Shown here piece after piece: positions 42,379 to 50,789 of a DNA stretch of 64,000 nucleotides. The position numbers were made by a program, and so were the translations under genes. The notes below the pieces were generated by a model. The model did no database searches. It saw nothing but the letters and a program-made list of their open reading frames with translations, and was not told the origin of the DNA. This stretch comes from Pseudomonas sp. MIACH. GTDB taxonomy: Bacteria > Pseudomonadota > Gammaproteobacteria > Pseudomonadales > Pseudomonadaceae. Each line of letters opens with the position of its first letter. Within the stretch, counting starts at the first letter, position 1. The stretch lies in assembly GCF_001269925.1 (NCBI RefSeq), contig NZ_LHVO01000053.1:248001-312000 (forward strand), in the 5' to 3' direction.

Positions 42379-44859
42379 ATGGCAAAACCCCTCGACTTCG
42401 CCAAACAGTGGTTTGCCGCCAAAGGCTGGAAGCCGTTCGCCTTCCAGAAAGACGTCTGGACGGCGGTCAAGGACGGCCAGTCGGGCTTGCTGCACGCCAG
42501 CACCGGTGCCGGCAAAACCTACGCCCTGTGGTTTGCCGCCCTCAATCGTTTCGCGATCACCCGCCAGCCCGCCACCGGTAAACGCAAACCGCCGGCTGAG
42601 CCACTGACCGTGCTGTGGATCACGCCCATGCGTGCGTTGGCCGCTGACACCGCACGCGCCCTCGAAGCGCCGCTTGAAGCCTTGCAGATTCCCTGGAGCG
42701 TCGGCCTGCGCACCGGCGATACCAGCAGCAGCGAGCGTGCCCGGCAAACCCGACGCCAGCCCACCGCGCTGGTCACCACCCCGGAAAGCCTGACCCTGAT
42801 GCTCGCCCGCGCCGACAGCGAAACGAGTCTGGCGCACCTGCGCATGGTGGTGGTGGATGAATGGCATGAACTGATCGGCAACAAGCGCGGCGTGCAATTG
42901 CAACTGGCGTTGGCGCGGCTGCGACGCTGGCATCCCGAACTGATGGTGTGGGGCATTTCGGCCACCCTTGGTAACCAGTCCCACGCCTTGGAGGTGCTTG
43001 TCCCACAAGGAAACGGGATCAATGTGCAGGGGCAAACGGCCAAGCAACTGAAAGTCGACACCTTGCTGCCGCCCGTCGCCGAGCGGTTTCCGTGGGCCGG
43101 GCATATCGGCTTGAAGATGCTGCCGCAGGTGGTGGCCGAGGTCGACGCCAGCAGCAGTTGCCTGGTGTTTACCAACACGCGGGCGCAGTCGGAAATCTGG
43201 TATCAGGCATTGCTCGATGCCCGACCCGATTGGGCCGGGGTGATTGCCCTGCACCATGGTTCGCTGTCCCGCGAGACACGCGACTGGGTGGAGCGGGCAT
43301 TGAAAGACGGTCAGCTCAAGGCAGTGGTATGCACCTCCAGCCTGGACCTGGGGGTGGATTTTCTGCCGGTGGAGCGCGTGCTGCAAATCGGCTCGGCCAA
43401 AGGTGTGGCGAGGCTGATGCAACGCGCCGGGCGCTCGGGGCATGCACCCGGACGGCCGTCGCGGGTGACCCTGGTGCCGACCCACAGCCTGGAACTGGTG
43501 GAAGCCGCTGCGGCCCAGGACGCCATTGCAGAGCGGCGTATCGAAGCCCGCGAATCGCCCCACAAGCCATTGGATGTGCTCGTACAACATTTGGTGAGCA
43601 TGGCCCTCGGCGGTGGCTTTACGCCGCAGGCGCTGCTGGCGGAGGTGCGTGGTGCCTGGGCCTATCGTGATCTCACCGAGGCCGATTGGGACTGGGCCCT
43701 AGGCTTTGTACGCCACGGTGGCTTGTCGCTGAGCGCTTACCCGGATTACCGCCGCGTCGAGCCAGACGAGCACGGCATCTGGCGCGTCCCCGATGCCCGG
43801 CTTGCGCGCCGCCATCGGATGAGCGTGGGCACCATCGTCAGCGATGCCAGCATCCAGCTGAAATTCTGGAGTAAGGGCGGCGGCGGCAGGAACCTGGGCA
43901 GTGTTGAGGAAGGTTTTATTGCACGGCTCAAGCCGGGTGATGGGTTCTTGTTTGCCGGGCGGTTGCTGGAGTTGGTGCGGGTGGAAAACATGACCGCCTA
44001 TGTGCGCCGCAGCAGCGCGAAAAAAGCCGCCGTGCCGCGCTGGAATGGCGGGCGCATGCCCCTTTCCAACGAGTTGGCCCAAGCCGTGGTGGAGCGCTTC
44101 GATGCGGCGGCGCAGGGGCGCTACGAGGGCCCGGAAATGCAGGCCGTGCAACCGCTGTTGCAGACGCAACTGCGCTGGTCCGGCTTGCCGACGCGCGCGC
44201 ACTTGTTGGCCGAAGCCTTGAAATCGCGGGAGGGCTGGCACCTGTTCCTCTACCCGTTTGCCGGCCGCCAGGTGCACCTGGGGTTGGCGAGTCTGTTGGC
44301 GTGGCGGGTCAGCCAGCAGCAGCCTGTGACGTTCTCGATTGCCGTCAACGATTACGGCTTGGAATTGCTCAGCGCCACCGAGGTGGATTGGCCACGCTTA
44401 CTGAATAAGGCGCTACTGAGCCCGAAGCAGTTGCTGGCAGACGTGGCAGCCAGCCTCAACGCCGGAGAGCTGGCCCTGCGCCGCTTTCGTGAGATTGCGC
44501 GGATCTCCGGGCTGGTGTTTGCCGGCTACCCTGGCGCGCCAAAAAGCACCCGCCAGGTGCAGGCATCCAGCGGGTTGTTCTTTGAGGTGTTCAAGCAATA
44601 TGACCCGCAGAACCTGTTGCTGACCCAGGCAGGGGAAGAAGTCCTGCGCGACGAATTGGATATTCGTCGGCTGGAAGAGACTTTACTTCGCCTCTCGGCG
44701 CTGACACTGGACTTGCATGTGATCGAACGTCCTACGCCCCTGGCCTTCCCGCTGCTGGTGGAACGGATGCGCGAAAGTATGAGTTCGGAAAAACTCTCGG
44801 AACGCATTACGCGGATGGTCAAGGACTTGGAAAAAGTCGCTGATAACGGGAAACGCTGA
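42379..44859 (+). CDS. Ligase-associated Lhr-type DEXH helicase
   Basis: An 826-residue superfamily 2 helicase of the Lhr group that accompanies ATP-dependent ligases. Walker A is HASTGAGKTYALW, motif II is VVVDEWHEL, and WGISATLGN is motif III. FTNTRAQSEIWYQ, TSSLDLGVDF and LMQRAGRSGHAPG are motifs IV-VI in the second RecA domain. The remaining C-terminal 350 residues are the Lhr winged-helix and beta-barrel region. It overlaps the PdeM gene by one base. It should unwind DNA for end processing together with the exonuclease and ligase encoded 5-7 kb upstream. Confidence 0.93.
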   Translation: MAKPLDFAKQWFAAKGWKPFAFQKDVWTAVKDGQSGLLHASTGAGKTYALWFAALNRFAITRQPATGKRKPPAEPLTVLWITPMRALAADTARALEAPLEALQIPWSVGLRTGDTSSSERARQTRRQPTALVTTPESLTLMLARADSETSLAHLRMVVVDEWHELIGNKRGVQLQLALARLRRWHPELMVWGISATLGNQSHALEVLVPQGNGINVQGQTAKQLKVDTLLPPVAERFPWAGHIGLKMLPQVVAEVDASSSCLVFTNTRAQSEIWYQALLDARPDWAGVIALHHGSLSRETRDWVERALKDGQLKAVVCTSSLDLGVDFLPVERVLQIGSAKGVARLMQRAGRSGHAPGRPSRVTLVPTHSLELVEAAAAQDAIAERRIEARESPHKPLDVLVQHLVSMALGGGFTPQALLAEVRGAWAYRDLTEADWDWALGFVRHGGLSLSAYPDYRRVEPDEHGIWRVPDARLARRHRMSVGTIVSDASIQLKFWSKGGGGRNLGSVEEGFIARLKPGDGFLFAGRLLELVRVENMTAYVRRSSAKKAAVPRWNGGRMPLSNELAQAVVERFDAAAQGRYEGPEMQAVQPLLQTQLRWSGLPTRAHLLAEALKSREGWHLFLYPFAGRQVHLGLASLLAWRVSQQQPVTFSIAVNDYGLELLSATEVDWPRLLNKALLSPKQLLADVAASLNAGELALRRFREIARISGLVFAGYPGAPKSTRQVQASSGLFFEVFKQYDPQNLLLTQAGEEVLRDELDIRRLEETLLRLSALTLDLHVIERPTPLAFPLLVERMRESMSSEKLSERITRMVKDLEKVADNGKR

Positions 44860-45509
44860 TGGTCTGCTCAGTGACGATTGAGGGCGAAGAGCTGTGGCTG
44901 CTGGCGGATAAGGCAGTCTACTGGCCCGCGCGCCAGTGCCTGCTGATCGCCGATGCACACTTTGGCAAGGCATCGGCCTATCGCAGCCTGGGCCAGCCGG
45001 TACCGCAAGGCACCACCACCGAAAACCTGCAGCGCCTGGATCGGCTGTTGGCAGCCGTACCGTGCGCCCAGGTGATCTTTCTCGGCGACTTCCTCCACGG
45101 GCCCGGTTCCCATGCCAGCGGCACCCTCAACGCCTTGAGGGCTTGGCGAGCGCGCCATTGCGACCTGTCGATGACCTTGATTCGCGGTAATCACGATAAA
45201 CGCGCGGGCGACCCACCGGCTGACTTGAGGATCGAAGTGGTTCCGGAGCCACTGCTGATGGGCCCTTTCGCCCTGCAACACGAACCGCATGCCCATGCCA
45301 GCCACCATGTGCTGGCGGGGCATGTGCACCCCGTGTATCGCTTGCGCGGCAAGGGCCGGCAGAGCCTGCGCCTGCCGTGCTTTCAGCTCGGCACGCGCGT
45401 CAGTCTGCTGCCGGCGTTTGGGGCGTTTACCGGGGGGTATGCAGTCGATCAGGACAATGAACGCCGAATCTTCGTCATCGGCGATCACCAGGTGTGGCAG
45501 GTGGGCTGA
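44859..45509 (+). CDS. pdeM: Ligase-associated DNA damage response endonuclease PdeM
   Basis: A 216-residue calcineurin-type phosphoesterase. The metal motifs appear in standard order: IADAHFGKAS, IFLGDFLHGPGS, LIRGNHDKRAG and AGHVHPVYRLRGKG. The family accompanies Lhr-type helicases and ATP-dependent ligases, and acts as a metal-dependent phosphodiesterase or nuclease on DNA ends. It overlaps the helicase gene by one base, which indicates coupled translation. Length fits the family. Confidence 0.93.
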   Translation: MVCSVTIEGEELWLLADKAVYWPARQCLLIADAHFGKASAYRSLGQPVPQGTTTENLQRLDRLLAAVPCAQVIFLGDFLHGPGSHASGTLNALRAWRARHCDLSMTLIRGNHDKRAGDPPADLRIEVVPEPLLMGPFALQHEPHAHASHHVLAGHVHPVYRLRGKGRQSLRLPCFQLGTRVSLLPAFGAFTGGYAVDQDNERRIFVIGDHQVWQVG

Positions 45510-45524
45510 CCGGCCTTGCGGGTA

Positions 45525-45725
45525 TCAGGCGACCGGCGCGGGAGGTGGCTCGTCCGGCAGGGTTGGCTCACCGGGTTCGGTGGGCTGCTGCGGCCAATCT
45601 TCATCGGGCTGGCCGGGGATGCCGCCCGCATAGGCGGGATCGGCCATCAGGGACCAGGCCAGAACGCCAATCTGGTTGGGTTCAAGCCGGGCAAGTTCTG
45701 CGCTGATTCGCGGGTCAATCTTCAT
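45525..45725 (-). CDS. Small hypothetical protein with Pro-rich tail
   Basis: A 66-residue protein: a short N-terminal helical part (MKIDPRISAELARLEPNQI) and an acidic Pro-rich C-terminus (GEPTLPDEPPPAP). I do not know the family. The ATG at 45725 has GAGGAG seven bases upstream, which supports a real gene. It is convergent with pdeM. Confidence 0.6.
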   Translation of the reverse strand: MKIDPRISAELARLEPNQIGVLAWSLMADPAYAGGIPGQPDEDWPQQPTEPGEPTLPDEPPPAPVA

Positions 45726-45832
45726 AGGGCACTCCTCAAGCGTGGCTCGGCGCGTTTTGCACGCACCGAGGCAGTACACCCAATAGAGTCACTTTCTGCG
45801 GACTAATTCCCTTTACGCATAGGACCTTTCGA

Positions 45833-46399
45833 TCAAGCGCGTGGAAGGGTGACGCCACGCTGGCCCTGGTACTTGCCGGCGCGGTCTTTGTAGGACACTT
45901 CACAGGCCTCGTCAGACTGCAGGAACAGCATCTGCGCCACGCCTTCGTTGGCGTAGATTTTCGCAGGCAGGGTGGTGGTGTTGGAGAACTCCAGGGTCAC
46001 GTGGCCTTCCCACTCAGGCTCAAGCGGCGTCACGTTGACGATAATGCCGCAGCGCGCGTAAGTGCTTTTACCCAGGCAGATAGTCAGCACGTCGCGGGGG
46101 ATGCGGAAGAATTCCACGGTGCGTGCCAGGGCAAAGGAGTTTGGCGGGATAATGCACACGTCGCTTTTCACGTCGACGAAGCTCTTTTCGTCGAAGTTCT
46201 TCGGATCGACAATTGCCGAGTTGATGTTGGTGAACACCTTGAATTCATCGGCGCAACGCACATCGTAGCCATAGCTGGAAACGCCGTACGAGATCACGCG
46301 GTCATCGCCTTCGCCACGAATCTGGCGCTCAACGAACGGTTCGATCATGCCGTGCTCTTGCGCCATGCGGCGAATCCACTTGTCCGATTTGATGCTCAT
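45833..46399 (-). CDS. dcd: dCTP deaminase
   Basis: A 188-residue trimeric enzyme that deaminates dCTP to dUTP, the main source of dUMP for thymidylate in Gram-negative bacteria. It shows ISYGVSSYGYDVRCADEFK, read in two parts, and the catalytic region LGKSTYARCGIIVNVTPLEP, again in parts, with the Glu of PLEPEWEGHVTLEFSNT. The C-terminal YQGQRGVTLPRA closes the active site of the neighbouring subunit. Length matches E. coli Dcd (193). It is divergent from the cold-shock gene and appears monocistronic. Confidence 0.95.
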   Translation of the reverse strand: MSIKSDKWIRRMAQEHGMIEPFVERQIRGEGDDRVISYGVSSYGYDVRCADEFKVFTNINSAIVDPKNFDEKSFVDVKSDVCIIPPNSFALARTVEFFRIPRDVLTICLGKSTYARCGIIVNVTPLEPEWEGHVTLEFSNTTTLPAKIYANEGVAQMLFLQSDEACEVSYKDRAGKYQGQRGVTLPRA

Positions 46400-46788
46400 G
46401 GCGGGTGTCCTGAATAGCGAGGTGGAAAAATTCTGTGTGGCATCTTACCGGGGCCGGCGTTGGGGTTCAAAGGGCGTGGGTCTTTTCTTGATGAATGCGC
46501 CGGCTGCTATAAGGCGCAGCCAGCGGGGCCGGGCTCCGTATTGCCGCAACCGGTGTCTGTAAATACCACCGCCAGTCACGAAAATAGAGAAACCTTCGGA
46601 AATACCATTGGCACGTCCCGGAAAAAGGGTTAAGGTGGCGCCACTGTGCTGCTTGTGTCACTGAGAATCTCTACACGATATGTTGAATTTCGATCCAACC
46701 ATCTCCAAGAATTTTTCCTGCTCTTTGCACTCAGTCTCGGCCAGGGCTTTTCCTGAGTCGCAGTTAACTTTGTCCAAGGAGATACACC
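46400..46788. promoter_or_regulatory. Divergent dcd / cold-shock gene region with long leader
   Basis: This 389-bp gap holds no gene I can support. The last 150 bp before the cold-shock gene look like a long 5' leader, as in cspA-type genes. A sigma-70-like pair TTGGCA (46608-46613) and TAAGGT (46631-46636) with 17-bp spacing could start it. AAGGAGA precedes the ATG. The left part should carry the dcd promoter on the minus strand. Confidence 0.45.
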
Positions 46789-46998
46789 ATGTCTAATCGC
46801 CAAACTGGTACCGTTAAGTGGTTCAACGATGAAAAAGGCTTCGGCTTCATCACACCACAATCCGGTGACGACCTGTTCGTTCACTTCAAAGCTATCCAAT
46901 CCGACGGCTTCAAAAGCCTGAAAGAAGGCCAACAGGTTTCTTTCATCGCTACCCGCGGTCAGAAAGGCATGCAAGCTGAAGAAGTTCAAGTTATCTAA
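46789..46998 (+). CDS. CspA family cold-shock protein
   Basis: A 69-residue single cold-shock domain that binds single-stranded RNA and DNA and melts RNA structure. RNP-1 is KGFGFITP and RNP-2 is DLFVHFKAI. The core TGTVKWFNDEKG opens the family. Length matches CspA (70). Codon use is strongly biased, as for an abundant protein. A clear intrinsic terminator follows within 25 bp. Confidence 0.95.
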   Translation: MSNRQTGTVKWFNDEKGFGFITPQSGDDLFVHFKAIQSDGFKSLKEGQQVSFIATRGQKGMQAEEVQVI

Positions 46999-47021
46999 CT
47001 TGTACTGACTTAGTCGAAAAG

Positions 47022-47049
47022 ACCCCGCCCTTAAAAGCGGGGTTTTTTT
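47022..47049 (+). terminator. Intrinsic terminator of the cold-shock gene
   Basis: Stem ACCCCGC / GCGGGGT with an eight-base loop (CCTTAAAA), followed by TTTTTT. It starts 24 bp after the stop codon of the cold-shock gene. Confidence 0.92.
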
Positions 47050-47093
47050 ATGCCTGGAATTTGGGCATGCATGAATAAAATGCAACGCGCAAA

Positions 47094-47188
47094 AAATGTG
47101 GGAGGGAGCTTGCCCCCGGTGGTAGTAGTTCAGTCACTGGATGTATCGACTGACCCATCGCCATCGGGGGCAAGCCCCCTCCCACATT
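47094..47188. repeat. REPIN of the GTGGGAGGGGGC family
   Basis: Arms AAATGTGGGAGGGAGCTTGC and CAAGCCCCCTCCCACATT enclose 47 bp. The whole is 95 bp, the same length as the copy at 62064-62158. It lies between the cold-shock gene terminator and the 3' end of rpoS. Confidence 0.9.
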
Positions 47189-47208
47189 CAAGCATTCAAG
47201 CTGTGTCG

Positions 47209-48213
47209 TTATTGAAACAACGACTCACTCGACAAGCCATTCTTCTCCAGGATCTCGCGCAAGCGCTTGAGGCCTTCCACCTGGATCTGCCGCACCCGCT
47301 CACGGGTCAGGCCGATCTCCAGGCCTACATCCTCCAGCGTGCTGCTCTCATGGCCACGCAGGCCGAAGCGGCGAATCACCACCTCACGCTGCTTGTCCGT
47401 GAGCTCCGACAGCCACTGGTCAATACTTTGGGAAAGATCATCGTCCTGCAGCAGCTCGCAAGGATCGGTAGGACGATCATCCGTCAGGGTGTCCAGCAGG
47501 GTTTTATCCGAATCCGGACCCAGCGAGACGTCGACCGAAGACACACGCTCGTTAAGACCAAGCATACGCTTGACCTCCCCTACCGGTTTTTCCAGCAGGT
47601 TGGCGATTTCTTCGGGCGAGGGTTCATGATCGAGTTTTTGAGTGAGCTCACGTGCAGCCCGCAGGTAGACGTTGAGCTCCTTGACCACATGGATCGGCAA
47701 CCGGATCGTGCGGGTCTGATTCATGATCGCCCGTTCGATGGTCTGGCGAATCCACCAGGTGGCATAGGTAGAGAAGCGGAAGCCGCGCTCAGGGTCGAAC
47801 TTCTCCACCGCCCGGATCAAGCCCAGGTTGCCCTCCTCGATCAAGTCCAACAGGGACAGCCCACGATTGACGTAGCGTCGGGCGATTTTCACCACCAGGC
47901 GCAGGTTGCTTTCAATCATGCGCTTGCGCCCAGCCGGATCGCCCTTTTGCGACAATCGCGCAAAATGGACTTCTTCTTCGGGAGTCAGCAGAGGGGAAAA
48001 GCCGATTTCATTGAGGTACAGCTGGGTCGCATCGAGCGCCCGCGTGTAATCAATGTATTTGTGTTGCTTTAACGCAGTGGAGTTCTTGGATTTGGTGCGA
48101 ACTGAAGGTGTTGCAGGTCCCTCATTCGACATCGATTCCATAGCGATACCGGTCTCCATAAGGAGAACCTCATCGTCGATGTCAAACTCCGGCGCTTCTT
48201 TACTGAGAGCCAT
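47209..48213 (-). CDS. rpoS: RNA polymerase sigma factor RpoS
   Basis: The stationary-phase and stress sigma factor, 334 residues. Region 1.2 begins YLNEIGFSPLLTPEEE. Region 2 shows NLRLVVKIARRYVNRGLSLLDLIEEGN (read in pieces) and FSTYATWWIRQTIERA, the -10 recognition helix. Region 4.2 ends VGLEIGLTRERVRQIQVEGL, the -35 helix. The start is preceded by AAAGGA eight bases upstream. nlpD lies 105 bp upstream on the same strand, so an rpoS promoter within or after nlpD is expected from what is known in related bacteria. Confidence 0.97.
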   Translation of the reverse strand: MALSKEAPEFDIDDEVLLMETGIAMESMSNEGPATPSVRTKSKNSTALKQHKYIDYTRALDATQLYLNEIGFSPLLTPEEEVHFARLSQKGDPAGRKRMIESNLRLVVKIARRYVNRGLSLLDLIEEGNLGLIRAVEKFDPERGFRFSTYATWWIRQTIERAIMNQTRTIRLPIHVVKELNVYLRAARELTQKLDHEPSPEEIANLLEKPVGEVKRMLGLNERVSSVDVSLGPDSDKTLLDTLTDDRPTDPCELLQDDDLSQSIDQWLSELTDKQREVVIRRFGLRGHESSTLEDVGLEIGLTRERVRQIQVEGLKRLREILEKNGLSSESLFQ

Positions 48214-48278
48214 TGTTATAGTCCTTTGGTGAGTTCGACCTCAAGCTCAAGCGACGCCTTTATCCTTGGCAGCGCTGG

Positions 48279-48308
48279 AGCCTGTTCCTTCTACGTGAGG
48301 AACAGGCT
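48279..48308 (-). promoter_or_regulatory. Leader hairpin between nlpD and rpoS
   Basis: Perfect 11-bp stem AGCCTGTTCCT / AGGAACAGGCT with an eight-base loop. It lies between the nlpD stop and the rpoS start with no T tract behind it. It may be a regulatory or stabilising element in the rpoS leader. Confidence 0.5.
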
Positions 48309-48318
48309 GTGCAACACA

Positions 48319-49155
48319 TCAACGACGGGGTAGGAATTGCAGTGGATCTACAGGCTTCCCTTGACGGCGAATCTCAAAGTGCAGTTTCACCCGGTCTGTA
48401 CCAGTTGACCCCATTTCGGCAATTGTCTGTCCGACTTTGACCTGCTGCCCCTCCCGAACCAACAGCCTACGGTTGTGGCCGTAAGCACTGACGTAGGTAT
48501 CGCTGTGTTTGATGATGACCAGCTCGCCGTAGCCCCGTAAACCACTCCCGGCGTACACCACCGTCCCATCAGACGCAGCCAAAACAGGCTGTCCCAAATC
48601 CCCGGCGATATCAATGCCTTTATTCAAACTACCGTTTGAAGAGAATTTTCCAATCAATACTCCGTTTGAGGGCCATCCCCAGCCGGTCGGAGCCGGCCCG
48701 GCAGGTGGCAACGGCGCAGGTGCCGGCTTGTTCGCGACACTCGGCGAAGCCGTACCCGCAGGCCGGGTAATGATGGTGGTTTTGCTCGAAGACGACGGCG
48801 AAGATCCGGTGTTTGTCACAACTGCCGTAGGAACAGTCCCGGTACGACCGTCAAAGCGAATCGTCTGACCCGGATGTATGGTGTAAGGCACAGGAATGTT
48901 GTTACGGGCTGCGAGCGCTTTGTAGTCCCAGCCATAACGGAAGGCGATCGAGAACAGCGTGTCGCCTTTTCGCACCACATATTGCCCGGTGGTCACCGTC
49001 GGCTTTTGCGGCGCGGCGTTATTGCGGTCAACGACCCGCGCACCGCTGCTTGGCGAGCTGGAACACCCTACCAGAAGGGAACCAAAGACAAGGCCAAGCA
49101 CCAGTCGCTGAAAACTTGTTTTACTCATACGCTGCGCAAGACCTGTGAGACTCAC
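48319..49155 (-). CDS. nlpD: NlpD-type murein hydrolase activator lipoprotein
   Basis: A 278-residue lipoprotein that activates the cell-division amidase in the envelope. Signal peptide with lipobox SLLVGC (Cys about residue 32). A LysM domain follows (YVVRKGDTLFSIAFRYGWDY). The C-terminal LytM domain has lost its zinc ligands: GSLNKGIDIAG lacks the usual first His, and KLHFEIRRQG has one His where two are needed. This matches the activator, rather than enzyme, role of NlpD. I chose the GTG at 49155, six bases after GGGAG. rpoS follows. Confidence 0.93.
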   Translation of the reverse strand: MSLTGLAQRMSKTSFQRLVLGLVFGSLLVGCSSSPSSGARVVDRNNAAPQKPTVTTGQYVVRKGDTLFSIAFRYGWDYKALAARNNIPVPYTIHPGQTIRFDGRTGTVPTAVVTNTGSSPSSSSKTTIITRPAGTASPSVANKPAPAPLPPAGPAPTGWGWPSNGVLIGKFSSNGSLNKGIDIAGDLGQPVLAASDGTVVYAGSGLRGYGELVIIKHSDTYVSAYGHNRRLLVREGQQVKVGQTIAEMGSTGTDRVKLHFEIRRQGKPVDPLQFLPRR

Positions 49156-49362
49156 CCGCCGCTCCCTTTGTGGTGGCTGAACATGAACGCCTGTATCAGG
49201 CTTGAAATATGACGCAAGTATAACTGGGCATTGAAGTTTTACCGGCAAACGACTGAAACGAATCATTCAGCACGTTTAATCGATCTGCCCGGCATGTTGA
49301 TTTGATAGACCCCGCCGTAAGACACATCCACACCAACAGAATTCACTGCCCGCAAAAAATGA

Positions 49363-50040
49363 TCAGGCCAGCGGGCCGTTGAGCAACGGAACAAAGCGTA
49401 CGGCCCCCAGTACATGGCGGGAAAAACCGTCTTCCTCACGGACAATAAGCATCAATTGTTGCACTTCACCGGAGCCCACCGGGATGACCAGGCGCCCGCC
49501 CGGGGCCAACTGGTCGAGCAACGCTTGCGGAACATCAGTGGCCACGGCAGTGACGATAATTCCGTTGTAAGGCGCCAGTGCCGGCCAACCTTCCCAGCCA
49601 TCACCCCAGCGGAATACCACGTTGCGCAGGTTCAGCTCCACCAGGCGCTCCTTGGCGCGATCCTGCAGCACCTTGATGCGCTCCACCGAGAACACCCGCT
49701 CCACCAGTTGCGACAGCACGGCCGTCTGGTAGCCGGAACCGGTGCCGATCTCCAGCACCTTGTCCAACGGCCCCGCCGCCAGCAGCAGCTCACTCATGCG
49801 CGCAACCATATAAGGCTGGGAGATGGTCTGGTTATGGCCGATGGGCAATGCCGTGTCTTCATAGGCGCGATGGGCCAGGGCCTCATCGACAAACAGATGG
49901 CGAGGCGTACGCCGGATCACTTCCAACACCTGGGCGTTGGAAAGGCCCTCTTCGTACAGGCGCTGGATCAAACGCTCACGGGTGCGCTGGGACGTCATCC
50001 CGATGCCCCGACGCAGCAGGTCGTCTTGTTCACGAGCCAT
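49363..50040 (-). CDS. pcm: Protein-L-isoaspartate O-methyltransferase
   Basis: A 225-residue SAM enzyme that repairs isoaspartyl residues in aged proteins. DKVLEIGTGSGYQTAVLSQL is the SAM-binding motif, and IGHNQTISQPYMVARM is the substrate loop. NGIIVTAVATDVPQALLDQL and GRLVIPVG complete the family. The start overlaps the surE stop and has GGAGG about ten bases before. An ATG at 49998, giving the more usual 211 residues, is a real alternative. surE-pcm is a conserved stress-survival pair. Confidence 0.95.
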   Translation of the reverse strand: MAREQDDLLRRGIGMTSQRTRERLIQRLYEEGLSNAQVLEVIRRTPRHLFVDEALAHRAYEDTALPIGHNQTISQPYMVARMSELLLAAGPLDKVLEIGTGSGYQTAVLSQLVERVFSVERIKVLQDRAKERLVELNLRNVVFRWGDGWEGWPALAPYNGIIVTAVATDVPQALLDQLAPGGRLVIPVGSGEVQQLMLIVREEDGFSRHVLGAVRFVPLLNGPLA

Positions 50041-50789
50041 CAGCGCAGCCCCTCCAGCCAGCCATCGAGACTACTGAAGGCATCACTGAAGGTGCGATCA
50101 AGTTGCAACGGGGTAATTGACACATAGCCTTGCATCACCGCGTGAAAGTCTGTGCCTGGACCACCGTCTTCGGCATCGCCCGCTGCAGCAATCCAATAGC
50201 CTTCCTTGCCACGCGGGTCGACCACCTTCAACGGCGCTGCCGCACGGGCGCGATGGCCCAGGCGGGTCAACTGGATGCCGCGAATATGGTCGAGGGGCAA
50301 GTTGGGAATGTTGACGTTGAGCACCGTGCGCGGCGGCAGGTCCAGGGAGCCATGGGCCTCTACCAGCTTGCGGGCGAAATAGGCGGCGGTGGGCAGGTTG
50401 TCCAGTTGGCGCGATGCCAACGAAAACGCGAACGAGGTCCGACCGAGGAAGCGCCCTTCAAGGGCCGCCGCCACGGTGCCGGAATACAGCACATCGTCGC
50501 CCAGGTTGGCGCCGAGGTTGATACCCGACACCACAAGGTCCGGCTCCTGATCCAACAGGCTGTTGATCGCCAGGTGCACGCAGTCGGTGGGGGTGCCGTT
50601 CACACTGATAAAGCCATTGGCCAGAACCTGCGGGTGCAGCGGACGGTCGAGCGTCAGCGAACTGCTGGCGCCACTCTTGTCCTGGTCGGGGGCGACCACC
50701 ACGCACTCGGCGTAATCTTCCAGCGCAGCATAGAGCGCGGCAAGACCGGGTGCGGTGGCACCGTCATCGTTTGATATCAGAATACGCAT
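50040..50789 (-). CDS. surE: 5'-nucleotidase / exopolyphosphatase SurE
   Basis: A 249-residue metal-dependent nucleoside monophosphatase. The active site opens with ILISNDDGATAPGLAAL (the DD pair binds metal). GTPTDCVHLAIN and VVSGINLGANLGDDVLYSGT hold the remaining metal and phosphate ligands. Length matches E. coli SurE (253). It overlaps truD by 13 bp upstream and pcm by one base downstream, so truD-surE-pcm should be translated as a coupled set. Confidence 0.96.
   Translation of the reverse strand: MRILISNDDGATAPGLAALYAALEDYAECVVVAPDQDKSGASSSLTLDRPLHPQVLANGFISVNGTPTDCVHLAINSLLDQEPDLVVSGINLGANLGDDVLYSGTVAAALEGRFLGRTSFAFSLASRQLDNLPTAAYFARKLVEAHGSLDLPPRTVLNVNIPNLPLDHIRGIQLTRLGHRARAAAPLKVVDPRGKEGYWIAAAGDAEDGGPGTDFHAVMQGYVSITPLQLDRTFSDAFSSLDGWLEGLR

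Noticed and set aside
46608..46627. Sigma-54 promoter before the cold-shock gene
   Set aside because: TTGGCACG resembles the -24 element, but the -12 TTGC is absent.
46630..47085. 151-codon frame on minus across the cold-shock gene
   Set aside because: It spans the cold-shock coding region and its terminator in antisense and has no supporting motif.
47094..47188. CRISPR repeat-spacer unit
   Set aside because: Only two inverted arms, not direct repeats, and the same element occurs singly elsewhere. It is a REPIN.
46999..47208. RsmZ-like sRNA downstream of rpoS
   Set aside because: The expected series of GGA motifs in loops is not there on either strand; the gap is filled by a terminator and a REPIN.
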